From: Cryptomeria japonica
Taxonomy: Eukaryota > Streptophyta > Pinopsida > Cupressales > Cupressaceae
Assembly: GCF_030272615.1 (NCBI RefSeq)
Contig: NC_081412.1
Coordinates: forward strand, 687,822,583-687,886,582
Length of the DNA: 64,000 nucleotides
Direction of reading: 5' to 3'
Part shown: piece by piece, positions 12,983 through 26,354 of the stretch
How the letters are laid out: every line of letters begins with the position of its first letter
How positions within the stretch are numbered: position 1 is the stretch's first letter
Program-made: the position numbers and the translations under genes
Notes under the pieces: model-generated
Databases searched by the model: none
Seen by the model: the letters and a program-made list of their open reading frames with translations, nothing else
What the model was told of the DNA's origin: nothing

Positions 12983-13016
12983 AAGGTTGCGTGTTCGATT
13001 CACGTCGGGTTCACCA
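12983..13016 (-). promoter_or_regulatory. Primer-binding site matching the 3' half of plant tRNA-Trp
   Basis: The minus strand begins TGGTGAACCCGACGTG two bases inside the LTR. The plus strand reads as a tRNA 3' end: a T-arm with TTCGATT loop, a seven-base acceptor strand, then ACCA. From memory of the plant tRNA-Trp(CCA) sequence the match runs about 34 bases, well beyond the usual 18. The isotype should be confirmed by alignment. Confidence 0.8.
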
Positions 13017-13018
13017 AA

Positions 13019-14492
13019 TGATGCTCTGCAAAAAGGATGTCAGGAAACACAAACACAAGACAAGCACAGTCAAACGTTAGTGTTAGTATCATAAATGAAA
13101 TACGATCCTAAGCAAGCATATCAAGAGAGATATCAAACATTTAATGGAAAGCATGCAAAAACAAAAGAAAGACACTAAACTTCTCCAAATGATTGCCAAC
13201 ATGTTCATAGTTGCTCCTCCCTTGTTCCCCTCCTCTCCAAGTTCCACATGAGTGTAGCCCTCAACTTTTTGCACTGCTATGGAAGTCTTATGGAGATTCA
13301 AGATTTATGAAAAATGATCAAAAGACTATGCAAAAATGCAAGCTAAATAGATATGAGAAGGCACCTAATTAAGCTATATTGATTTTAACCAAAATAACAA
13401 TGTAAATTAGATTATGATTTGCTCTTAAAATGCTCTCTTAAATTTCACTATAAATTAGATGCATACAAGATTTCTCGATTTGGATTATGAAAGAATGGGC
13501 TCTATTTATAGGAAAAATAGAGAAATGGATGGTTGAGATTGAGTAATCTCAACAAGGATCAAGATTGAAAGATTTATGATCCATGTGAAGGCTTTCAACC
13601 CAATCCCAGGATGACAAATGTCAACATAAGATGGCTTGAGAGGAGAGGGAAGAAGCATTAAATGCTTGAGATGGCATGAAGGTTAGTTTGGGAGGTAAGG
13701 TTAAGCTTGAGATGAATGAATAAAGTCTTTATCCAATGAATAATGCATTTATCCAATCGACAAACTCTTGTGCAAGAGTTAGTGGGGATAACCATGATCA
13801 AAGCAATGAATGTTTGAAGAGACACATGAGTTAAATGGAGGTTGAGTTAGAAAGAAAGCCTCTAACCATGTGGGCAAGTGGAATTAACCATTAATGGTTA
13901 TGTAAGAGTCATAAATGGTCATGTAAGAACCATTAATGGTTTGAAAGATTTTAGGGGTTAACTTGTTGGAGACATAAAGCATTTAATGTTTTTCAAAGAT
14001 TTTGGAGGCTTTGAGAAGTGACTTCAAGTTGCTTAGGAATGTGACAATAATTAGGGGATGGGTTTAGGTTAATTAGGAATGGTTTAGAAGAATCTAGAAT
14101 GGGTTTAGGATACAAGTGGGTTAGGTGGATGAGGGAAAATAGGATTTTAATTAAAATAAAATTACTTTATTTCAACAAAATAAGTGAAACTTGCATTTGT
14201 AGGAGAATGCAAGTTGGGGGGGAGTTTAGGGATTTTTAAATAAATATTTATTTATTTATTTAAAGGAGGAAAGGGGTTAAATTAAATAAATGTGTTTTAT
14301 TCATTTAATTGATTTTGAGTGTGGGTTAATGAATTAATTTAAATAAATTGAATCATTTATTTAATTAATAGGAGAAGAGTTTGAGGATGAAATTAATTAA
14401 ATATTAATTTAATTAATTGATTATTAAATGTTAAATAATCAAATAAATAGTAAATATTCATTTAATTAAGTGGACAGATTTATGTGACTACA
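13019..14492 (-). repeat. 5' LTR of the Tat element, complete
   Basis: The LTR is 1474 bp, with TG at 13019 and CA at 14491-14492. The inner end abuts the primer site and the outer end matches the end of the partial LTR at 1-646. Composition shifts from mixed near the primer site to AT-rich TTTATTTAATTAA runs at the outer end. Confidence 0.9.
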
Positions 14493-15180
14493 GTATATAA
14501 GTGGAGCTTGGTGATACAATCCAATTACAATAAACATGATATGTTTTTTTCAACATGCTTTCAAGAAATGTTTTTGAACATGGTGATCGCTTATATTTTC
14601 GAAGTTTAACCAAGAACCTACTTCCATTACGAAATATGGAAAATCTTAAATGTGTGGTTGAGTTTGATGTGCAAGTCATTACGAAAGCTACAACCAAATC
14701 ATGGTTAATTTTTGGCTAGAGGTATGTAAGATGTCGACCTTTACAAGTTATTTGTTGATCCAATCAAACATGGAGCTTTAATGATGAAAATAACCAACTA
14801 CGTTTGGCACAAGAGACTTAAAACTACTTGCATAGTACAAGAATTAAGGTTTTTAGAGTTGACAATGAAAGCAAGTATAACTCCAAGGTTGTTAGTGCCT
14901 TATTTAGATATGCAAGAATCAAGGGGGAGTAGATTGTGTCAAACAACCCTCAACACAATAGGGTTGCAAAAAAGAAAATTCCATCATAGCGACATAAAGG
15001 GCCATGATAAATGACCTAGATTTGTCTATGTTTATTTGAGAAAAGGCATGCAATTGTGTTATTTACATTCTAAATAGGTGTTCCCAGAAGGCATTAAAGG
15101 ACAGGACTCTAAAGGAAGATTTCGCAAGATCTCATTTTCAAGGATTTTGCAAAAAAATTCTACATTCATGTGCCAAAAGA

Positions 15181-15887
<707 letters not shown>

Positions 15888-17760
15888 GAAGAGATGAAAA
15901 CAAAATTTGAACCCTCTAGCTTGTGTTTGTGGGATATAATGCGTCATTTAAGGCTTACCAGTTCTATGTTTAGTCACAATTAAAGATTGTAATGAGTTGA
16001 GATACAAATTTTGAGAGAATACTTGGTCCTCTAAGTCATATGAGCCTTTTATTGAGGCTATTGGGCGTGAACAAATTGTCCCAATCAATAGTATGAAGAT
16101 TCAACCAAGTTACAGTGCAAGAGTAGATACCATAGTACCTTCTAGTACAACCAAGAAGCCTAGATAGCTTACTCAAACATTGCAAGAGGCACAAAAACAA
16201 ATAGGAGACTTTGTTTTAGGTCAAGCATGCCCCTAAAAAGTGTATGTCATATTGCATTGATGTCTTATCATTGAACCAAAGCCTTCCAATTTTAGTAAGG
16301 CAAACTCAAAACAGGTGTAGCAATATGCTATAGCTAAGGGGTTTCACTCCATTATGTAGAACATGTTTGAGAGATAGTGTTGAAACCAAAAAGGAAGTAA
16401 ACGATTGATTATGAATGGTTGTAGAAGCTCAAGCATGCAACAAACGAGAGCATAAAGTACAAATCCAAATTCATTGCAAGATGGTTCTCTCAAATATGAA
16501 AATGATTATGATGAGACCTTGGCATCAATTACAAGATACACTTCTATTAGGGTAATTTTGGCTGGTCTTTATAGGAAATGAATATAAGGACAGTTTTTTT
16601 CTAAATGAGAAGATAGAGGAAGAGGTGTTTTTCAATTATCCTAAGGGGTTTAAGTTGCATAAGTTACAACCATGTATGTAGATTAAGGCCATGTATGATT
16701 TGAAGCAAGTACCATGTGCACTCACAAGTTGATGAGTACTTGTTGAATCAGCTTCACCAAAACTATTGCAAATCCTAGCCTCAACTATATGTTCTATAAA
16801 TCCAATTTGTTAGTTTTGGGCATGTAGATGCAAATGACCTAATCCTTATTAGTAGCAATAAGAATCTCATAGCATGGTACAAAGGAGAGTCAACCTCAAA
16901 GTTTAATATGGTTTTGGGCTTGTGCACTATTTTCTAGGTTTTTGAGGTGTGGTGAGACATGGGTGAGGCCTTCATAGGTCAAGTGAATAGTAGAGATTTC
17001 AAGGGGGTTTGCAATAATGAATCATAAACCCCTAGCTACTTCCATGATTCCAAATATAATGATGATTGTAGATTAAAAATCAAATTCAATGGATCCTTTA
17101 TTGTACATGCAATTGACAGATTTCCTTATATATTAGTGAACACCCAAAATGATATTTGCCTTGTAGTGAATACATTAAGCCAATTTGTGGTAGAGACAAA
17201 GAAAACTCATTAAACTATTGCTAAGCATGTGTTCTAATACTTAAGGGTATCGTTTATTGTGGATGGAGGTACATTGAAGATGAAGAATTGATGTTGCATG
17301 GCTTTGTGGGATCAAGAGGCAAATGATGCTAGTGGCAAATGATGCTAGTGTTGGGAAGAGCACTTCAAGGTTTTGTTTCAACTTGGAGTTAGTTATGATA
17401 TCTCAGTTTACTAGAAAGGAAGCAATCGTGGCATTGAGTTTAGTAGATGTAGAGTGCATATCAACTTCTTCCGCTACTTGTGAGGCAATCTGCTTTTGCT
17501 AGTTGATAACAAAAAATACTAATCAAATGTGGAAGCCAACAATTGTGTACCTTGGCCACCAAAATTGAATCAAACTCTTTAAGAATCTAGTGTTTAATAA
17601 TTGTTCCAAGCATATAGTCATTCCATACCATTTCTTCAAAGCGTTCAAAAACCAAGTCATGCTTCTTAAGAATGACCCCTTTGATTTGCAAGTTGCAAAA
17701 ATTTTGATAAAGTCCTTTGCACAAGGGAAGTTCTAAGATATTAGGTTCTTAGCCTAGTGC

Positions 17761-19041
17761 TCCACTAATATGGGCATTTTTTATTGTAAAACGTAAGGTT
17801 ATCTATATTTTTCATTATAAACTCTAAAGTTCTCTTTTTTTTTCATTGTAAACCCTAAAGTTCTCTTGTTATGTACAAGAATCCTAGGGCACCACTAGAA
17901 CAGATAGAGAGCATGTTTGAGTGTTGAGCTAGTGTAATGTAACTATGTTCAGTTTTAATAGAAGGACGAAGCATTTATCATTTCCCAGTTGTGAGTATTT
18001 GACTATTTGTTCATATTTTCAGTAGTATGTGTTTGTAGATTAGTGGTACTTTGCAGTTGAGGTCCAATTTTCTGAGTACAGAATCTACTTACCCTGGTTT
18101 AAAAATTTAACGGCATCCTAGTCTTTCAATTTGTGATAACACCTATATTTATTTTATGGATGAAGATCCCAACAGAAACCTCGTCAATCTATCAAAGAAA
18201 GAAAAAAAATGCATATGTCACCTACTCTTTTCATATACAACTGATTTCCACACAGATAATTAATTAGTTAGTTCATTTACTATCAACTTCTCCTTAGATT
18301 ATCAGTAAAGTCTATTGATTCTTATTAGCATCATTCCCTATTATTTATTTTATTGCGAGCATACCCCTATGATTTGTTTTATCGTGAGCAGGTACTACAT
18401 TTTTATTATGCCTGGAAGCAGTGAGTCCTTACTTTCATTATCATTCTTATTATAACTCGAGCGCTACTAGAATTAGACACCACTTATCATTATCAAATTT
18501 GTATTCTGCTGCAGATACTCGTACTGTGCACATGGAGCAACATGTAAATGTGGCAGTTGATCATTTCTAACCATTTGTTTCTCTTAAGGCATCATTTGTG
18601 CAACTGTCAGAAGACAAAAAGAGCATCATTGACATAGCAAGTATCAGACACAACAATGAGACTGAGATTTACCAAGATCACATATTCATGCATCAACAAT
18701 AACAAAGAAGTTGAAGGAAATAGAACCATAACCAGCAGTCGAATTACAGCCTATGACACTCGTTCATGAAAAAGAAAAATTGCTAACCAAACATGTCATG
18801 CTGAGATTATAAGACTTAAATGCCACAAAGCATTCAGAAAGAATGAGAATTGTAGTTGCACCAAAAACAATTTAATTCATTTGTCCAGACTCATGAAAAA
18901 TGCGCCCATACCCATAACAAGTACCCGGTGATTATTTCATCGTTACATTTGTTTTACTAAACTGTTCCTATACACCCAATGATATGACTTAATTCATGCT
19001 ATTATGACCTATGATAAGAAGTTAAATGGAGAACAAGAGGA
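17761..19041. other. Between the copia remnant and the host gene 3' end, no gene seen
   Basis: The first 300 bases may be copia 3' untranslated or LTR sequence. The rest, up to the stop codon at 19042, includes the presumed 3' UTR of the host gene on the minus strand. I see no canonical AATAAA close to the stop; an AAATAATC lies about 110 bases downstream. Confidence 0.4.
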
Positions 19042-19129
19042 TCAGTCCCCTAATTCACCTTCAGGTTTCTTTTCTTTTCTTGTTGGAGGATCAAGCTTAA
19101 GATAAAAGAAAGGCTCCGTAGGCTCCTCA
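19042..19129 (-). CDS. Exon 3 (last) of the giant-intron gene
   Basis: The acceptor TATTTTGCAG is followed by one base completing the Gly codon, then EEPTEPFFYLKLDPPTRK and a charged tail to TGA at 19042-19044. The phase matches exon 2 exactly. Confidence 0.75.
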
Positions 19130-22100
19130 CTGCAAAATACACATAATTATTCTCTTCAAGTAGATACTTGCTGTGGTTTTACAAAATAAACTATTGTTAT
19201 CAATAATAATATCAATTGATCTGGTTACGGAATGAAAATTTCATTCTGAAGCCCACACGCTGTAGTTTACAAATAATAAAAAATAACTGTTACTGTTTTA
19301 CAACTAGAAAGTGTCTGTTATTACATTATTAAATAATATTGGAAGCAAGAAAGGCAATGGGATTGTTATTTTCCTTCAGTGCCCATGGAAAAATGAAACA
19401 TAATTCATAAAGCTTGGTTCCCCACGTAAACCAAGGAATAATAAAGGTCAAAAAAGAATAAAACTTTTTGTGCCTCACATTAGTTAAACTCTTAGCTGCT
19501 GATTACCAGATAAAGTCCTGAATGACTTCATCAAACAAACTAAACAATGAAAAGCAAATAGCATTGACAATAGATGTGAAAGAAGGCAAGTCCAAAATCG
19601 TTAAGCATTAGTTTCCCAAGCCAACCAAGGAATCCTAAAGGTACAAGAAGGTGAAGCTTTTTGTGCCTCATATAATTTAAATTCATAATCAGATTACTAG
19701 ATAAAGCCTGAATATCTTCACTAAACAAAACTAAAAATGAAAAATCAATAACATGGCTTATAGATATGAAAGAAGGCAGGTTCAAAATCAAGGACCCGTG
19801 AATATAAACCAAAATACCCATGAGAAAATTCAATACACAGCACAAACTACAAAACAAACTATTTTCAAAGATAAAATGATTAAGAAAGGTTTGTCAACAG
19901 AATACTAGAGTGAGAACATTAGGTGCATTATGTAAATTGCATTTGTCCCTCCCATATTTCCACCCTTGTCACAGATGAGATTAACAGAGTTGAGTTCTGT
20001 CATCTTGTTCAAAGAAAGTGTTTTTTAGGAGAGCAAAAATAACCATAATACAATTACCAAAACAAAAAGAGAGGAAAATATCTTTGCTGAATTCTTCAGT
20101 ACTTTATATTTCAGCACTAAATAGTGGAAATAATGTCCATGGTAAGGATTGGAAAACTTACCCTGGATTTGATTTCATGCACTCCCTAAAAAGCCTTATA
20201 GGACCTGGAAGAGTCTTGAATAAATTTCCCTCGAAACAAGCCTGCAAAGATATTAGAAAGCTGAATTAGCAAAACTATTTCATAGGAAAAATATAATCAA
20301 ACACAAATGTCATATTTCTCATCAAAAAATATGAAGCCTTTGTGTCTCTGTAGCAAAATATAATGCAAACTAGAATAAGTTTCGGGCATTTACTTGCCAC
20401 AAATCATAGAAAAAGTACCCTACTGAATCATCTATCTATAGCTATTTAAAAAAAAAAGAATAACAGAACAAATGGACTAGGAACAATCAGAGCTAATTGT
20501 AATAAGGTAGATGAGAACAATTACCCGCAGATGGCAAGTTAAATATTGTTCTAACTCGTTTACCTTAATTGTAGGCCATATGCAACCATATCGATACATT
20601 TCTGATTCATTTTTGTTTGGCTTTTTTGTCCACTAGTCAACTTTTTAATCATATTTGACAGAATTGGCGTGTATATGCAGATCAACATTTAAACACTGAA
20701 TATATCTATGCCAGGATTTTGGACATTATCCAAGCTATTGAAGTATACTAAGTTCATATCAAGGAATTGGACAGACATCAAGAGAGATTTCCAGAGCATC
20801 CATCACAGTTAAGTATTTGTACTATCGATGAGGAGGCTCATCAGCAACCTTCTGAATTCTTTTGTTTCTTTCCATACTTTATAACTCTCTGCCTTGGGCA
20901 CTTCTTGTTCAGGATCCTACACACTATTGGTATCTCAAAACTCTTTATATTGTCATCAAGAGGCCCTACAATATATAAGCGAGCTGGTTCCGTACTTTCA
21001 ACTCTTTGAACTTGTTACAAGTACAGTTGGAGGTGCCCTCTTTCTTGATATCTCTTTGAGATCTATAAAGGTGAGCTTGATAACTTTGTAAGTTTGTAGA
21101 GGAGAAGGCACATGTATCTTACAAAAATTCTTGATTGCTATGTTATTATTTTCCAGCGATATGTTACTCCAAGCTCATCCCCAAATGATTGCAAACACAA
21201 TTAGGTTCACTTTCTCATTTTTGTGAACTTCACCAATTACCATATTTTATCCTCAGTAAAACTAAAGTTGTGATCTTACTACTCATACAAGGTAAAGGAG
21301 AAATATGCTTTTAACTCACAGAAAACTAGAAAAGGTAGGAACCAATTTAATGCTTTAGGGCCTCCTTGTGAAAGGAGCATTCAGGGAACTTTTTCCATTT
21401 ACCTCATTTATTGTTCAAATTTTATACTCCTGGGTTTCAACTTCATGACCAACCTCAAGCCTAGACTGAATCTTGCCAACCCACCTACACCCATACTTAC
21501 AAGTTTTAAGGACCCAATTTAGGACCTCTTTTTATACAGCACATATCAAGAGATGTCATGATCAACCTATCATGCTCCAACCTATTACCCATCATAAATG
21601 GAGAGTCCATCATAGCATTGTCCAAGGTGAACTAGACAGTCTTTCACAGCATTGTCCAAGGTGAATTTGGTGTCAAATCTCTTCACCTTGAGTGTCCTTG
21701 GGCTTATTTTCTTAATAATCCAATTTTGGCTAAAAAGGATATCCATATTAAGCTCCTTGCTCCGTGGATCAGATTGCCTTCTTGAGTCTCCTTTGATGAA
21801 AACATCATTGGTATTCAAATAGAGGTTTGCTTTTTCAGTTTATCAACATCTGCAGAAGCCAAATCCTTCCCTTCAGATGCTCCTTGAAGACCCCAACTGG
21901 CCTTCTTTACACAAAGGCTGAAATCAATAGAGCCACTATAGACCAACTTCCTTTTTGAAACTACTTAGTCACCCAACTTATCCTTCTTTGCATGAAAGGG
22001 AACATTGACGGAGCTGTCAATGAGGTTACCTATAAAAAAAATATTCAAGTCAATTGCATCTCATCCCCTTAGCTTCTATAATCCCTAAGACAACTTTTTG

Positions 22101-25100
22101 TGTCAATCATTTCTTGCAAAATTGTCGATAGCACTATTGTTCACCTTAACTACCTTCAACCACATTGATCACATTGAAAAGGGGATCCCACAGGCCTAGT
22201 GACTGGCATATTCTCAACAGTTACAAGTTGAGACAGGTCACCATGTTCTGTGGAGCAGTTGCCATTTTTTTTTTATCTAAAGATAGATTGTGAAGGAGCA
22301 TTTGATAGAACACAATTCTACTACTGAGAGGGGGAGGGTGAATCAGTAGTAGATTATATTTTAGAGCCTTAATCAATTAGGATTTTGATGCACTTAGGGA
22401 AACTTGAAACTGAAACTGCAACTAAAATGAATGCAACCTAAGTCACAGGATACGGTGATTTTCATGGATGAGGTTCGAATTTAATCGAATTTCAAACTTC
22501 TATAAAAAAAAATCGAATTTAATCGAATTTCCTCTATAAAGCACTGCTATCTGCCTCTAAACACAACTCAGCTGGTCGTGGGTATTCTTTGTATATGCTT
22601 TGTATCTATTGGGTCATGGGTGTCTGCAACTGCTGGGTCGCCCTTGGATTTTCTCCAACAAGGGTCGCTATTCTGATAATTTATTAGAAGTATACATATA
22701 TTTAAAAATAAACAAAATTATAGAAGGCGAATTTTATCCGAATTTTTTTTCGAATTTTTCCCTTGTCGAATTTCATCCGAATTTCATGGCTGTCAAATTC
22801 GAATTCGAATTCAAACCTTGTGACTTAGAATGCAACTACACAATGAATCCAACACACAAGAAAATACGTGGAAAACCCAGAATGGGAAAAACCATGGTGA
22901 GAAATGCTGCTAGGATCTACTGTCCTAATCCAGCTTCACAAATCAATAGTGTATACAAAATTTTAGGGCACCAACCCTCACCAAACTTCTTGTTTAAGAG
23001 CACCAACTCTCACAAACATAAAATTCTCAGTCTGACCACCAACTCAGCACCCTTGAAGCACCAACCATAAGGGTGTTACAGATAATCTGTCACAGATTTC
23101 AGAATTGAAAACTTTTCACTTTATGTCATTAGAATGTTACAATTACAATAACCTAATTCTGATTTCAATAACCCAACTCTGATTTCAAATCTGAAACACT
23201 GTACTTTTCATCATTACAAGCATACAAGGCAACTGTTATAAACAAAGTATTATCACCCTTCAGATATTCTGATCTGTCCTCAACTCATGATAACAGAAAC
23301 CTGTAATCAGATTGTTTCAAACAATGCTCTATCTGTACCTTTCAAAAGTCCTGTTCACAAACTTGAAAAGATTCATCAAACATACTGTATATAATTCAAA
23401 CTTTGTATCACAATTTTGTCTAAATCTCAAATCACAAGTCAGTTGGATACACACAGCACTTTATATTCTGTCATTAAACACATACTCACAGTACTTTATA
23501 GTCTGTCATTAAATGAATACTCACAGCACTTGTTAGCCTTCCCAATAGCAAACTTTCAGCATTTTTCTATTACAACTTTCTGTTTATAATTTCCAGCATT
23601 CCTAGCAACATACCACACTCCCAACGCTAACAGATGATATAGTTCTCCTGTTCAATACTTCAACATTTGACACAAACTTGTATCGTGTATTATGTGTCTC
23701 TGCTATCTCAGTCTTCTTATCAATAATACACACACATCACCTTTCATCAGGCTTACAACCTTTTTAAATAGACAACTCTATCGGTGATCAGTTGGAAAGT
23801 AGTTTGAACTGCTTATAACTGATAACCAACCCAACTAAATAAGCATTGAAAACAAAGGTCTGTTTAAATGCATTAGTTGCAATAAGATAAGTGCATTGGT
23901 TTCTTCCAGCTAAAAAATAAATCGATAACTGATCAAGTCTTCGGATATATTCCTTTACAAAAGACAATCAATATGCAGATCAGAATATTTCTGACTTTTA
24001 GAAATTCATCTATGCAAATTATATATACCTGACAAGGTAAATTTGTCTCCATGTTTTGATATAAACAAATCAACCAATCAGAACAGATCGAAGGTAAGAT
24101 TGACATCATTTTCACTGTATGTTCAATGTTTGTTCTGTTATGACTAAATAAAACACCATTCATTATTAACATTGTTCTGAAAATGGCAGGTACTTGTATA
24201 AATACAATACTCACAATAACAACAGTTCTTGCTCCAGTCATATAAATCATTTGAATTGCCCAATATAACTCATCCCCGTGAAATGTGAGACTGCAAATTA
24301 AGAAAACCTTCAGAAATCTCAAATCCGATCAATATGCAGTCTACAATATGTATTGACTCAACTGCTGATGCTATCACACACTCTGAAGACAAGGACGTAT
24401 ATTATAACTTTCTGTACAGTCAGTAATAACAGAGATTAATTTCTGATAAAGACAGAGAATGACTATCAATGCTATGACTAGCAAAACTGCGAGTAACTTA
24501 TAATTATATGATCTGGTTGACAGTCAATGATATCTCTCCATGTTTGATAGTCAATCACATTGCTGCATATCTACCTTTAACATCAATGACAAATACAAAT
24601 CTACCACAATGTCTAACACACTTTATCAATATGTGCCTCATTTATTTTGAGACCTGAGGGGGACATTATCCCTTGGATCATCACTATTTGCACTAGTGAC
24701 AGTTGTTCTGGGTGCTTGACAAATCGCGTGGTTAAAATAAGCTTATTGGCAATTTGGTCCAGCAGATCTTGTCGGTCTACAAGAAAGATTGCAGAGTCTT
24801 GGTATATATATATATATAATCCATGCATTCATGGATGGACATTGTGATCACTTTGAATATATCAATGATGAGCATTAACTTGTCAATCAAAGCCCTTGTG
24901 ATGCAACACTAAAACTGATGAAAAAGGAACAGCATGTGAAATCAAATATACATCAAAAAGCACTAATTCCACTTCATAATTGAGAAGGTGGCAAAAAGAA
25001 AGTTTCTTCGATGAAAAGTGAATATAAAGATAACGAAAGTTTCTTCAATGAAAAGTGAATATAAAGATAACTTGATACTTTCTTTCAACGGCTTTCAAGT

Positions 25101-26313
25101 TTGTTTTAAATCAAGTATAATAATTCTGAAGCAGTTCATGTCTTGACAGAATGATTATGAGCATATATTAATATGAGCACAGCTGTTTTGATGGATATTT
25201 TGGTTTCCTAATCTATCCAAATATCTTAAGTTTGATTTAAATCGTGTGGTCTCAGATGCTAAGTTTAACGCTTAGGAAATCTTTAACAAATTACCCCATT
25301 TTTGGTAGTTCTCAGCACAACCATTTCTATCTAGAAGTGGTTTTTTGTTAAATGTGTTGTTCCCTTCTTTTTGTGATACTAAGCAACTCGAAATATTTCT
25401 TTCTCCCTACCCTTTCCATATCATCTGTTGTTTATTTATATGGATTATCTTGTAAAGGTGTATAAAGTGTAAATTATTACTTCTTTTGTATTGGTGTGTG
25501 TTTCAGTATTATTGTATTTGTATTTTTTTGTTGGCTTACATCAAAACCCCGAAAGTCTCCCTGTCTGTATTGTATCAGCTATCTGGAATTCTGTTGTAGT
25601 CCCATGATTGCTACAAACCTATGCCTAAACCCAGAAAATCTGCATAGTTGACAATTCTCAAATTTTCAAACATATGCCATAGTGTTGTAATTCTTGTAAA
25701 CCTACATGGAATTCCCAAAAACCTGCACACATTGTTAATGCATGGTAGCTACGGTAAGATAAATGATTGAATGAGAGATAAATGAGGTCTCTCATTCAAT
25801 CATTTATCCTATCGATTAAACCATTAAGAAAAACTTCAAGCTATTTTATTTGATGATTATTCCTCATCGATAATCATGGCATATTGGTAATCAACGATAG
25901 TTATCTAATTAATCATCTATCCCGATCTATATCGGATGTGTTATCAACAAGTGATTAATATATTACTATGGGGTGGCATAGTAATGCACCGATTAATGAT
26001 TAATGAATATAACCCTTAGTTAAGTGATCGGTGTCGGTTAACATAGACACCGATTCACTTCGGTTAATTTGCAATGCCAAACGCCATCATTAATACTGAT
26101 TGGCATATCGGTTAACATGTTAATATGTTACGTGAGTCCCGATTAATATCGGGTTGGCAAATATGTTATATGTTATGTGATCACCGATTAATATCGGGCT
26201 GACAAATATGTTTAACACCAGTTGATATTATATACCAAAGGGTGCGATCAAGTAGTGTCTTGATCGGTCATGTCCATAAGACATGACCGGTCAAGGCACT
26301 GCTTGATCCTCCC

Positions 26314-26354
<41 letters not shown>

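Larger units (their letters stand above)
1..14492 (-). mobile_element. Ty3/gypsy retrotransposon, Tat lineage, decayed, left LTR cut by window edge
   Basis: Read on the minus strand the order is 5' LTR (13019-14492), primer site, 2.7-kb leader, gag, protease, G-patch-like segment, RT, RNase H, second RNase H, integrase, polypurine tract, 3' LTR (1-646, truncated by the window). RT-RNase H-integrase order is that of Ty3/gypsy, and an extra archaeal-type RNase H after the first is typical of the plant Tat lineage. The two LTRs align over 646 bp with roughly 28 differences by eye, mostly transitions. At least ten in-frame stops and one gag frameshift make it non-functional. The left target duplication lies outside the window, so the insertion site cannot be tested. 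Confidence 0.93.

Noticed and set aside
12983-13016. Possible tRNA-Trp gene fragment
   Set aside because: Only the 3' half is present, with ACCA, exactly at the LTR edge; this is the primer-binding site.
20526-20564. Extra exon of the host gene (13 codons)
   Set aside because: The acceptor has no pyrimidine tract, and the gene joins exon 1 to exon 2 perfectly without it.
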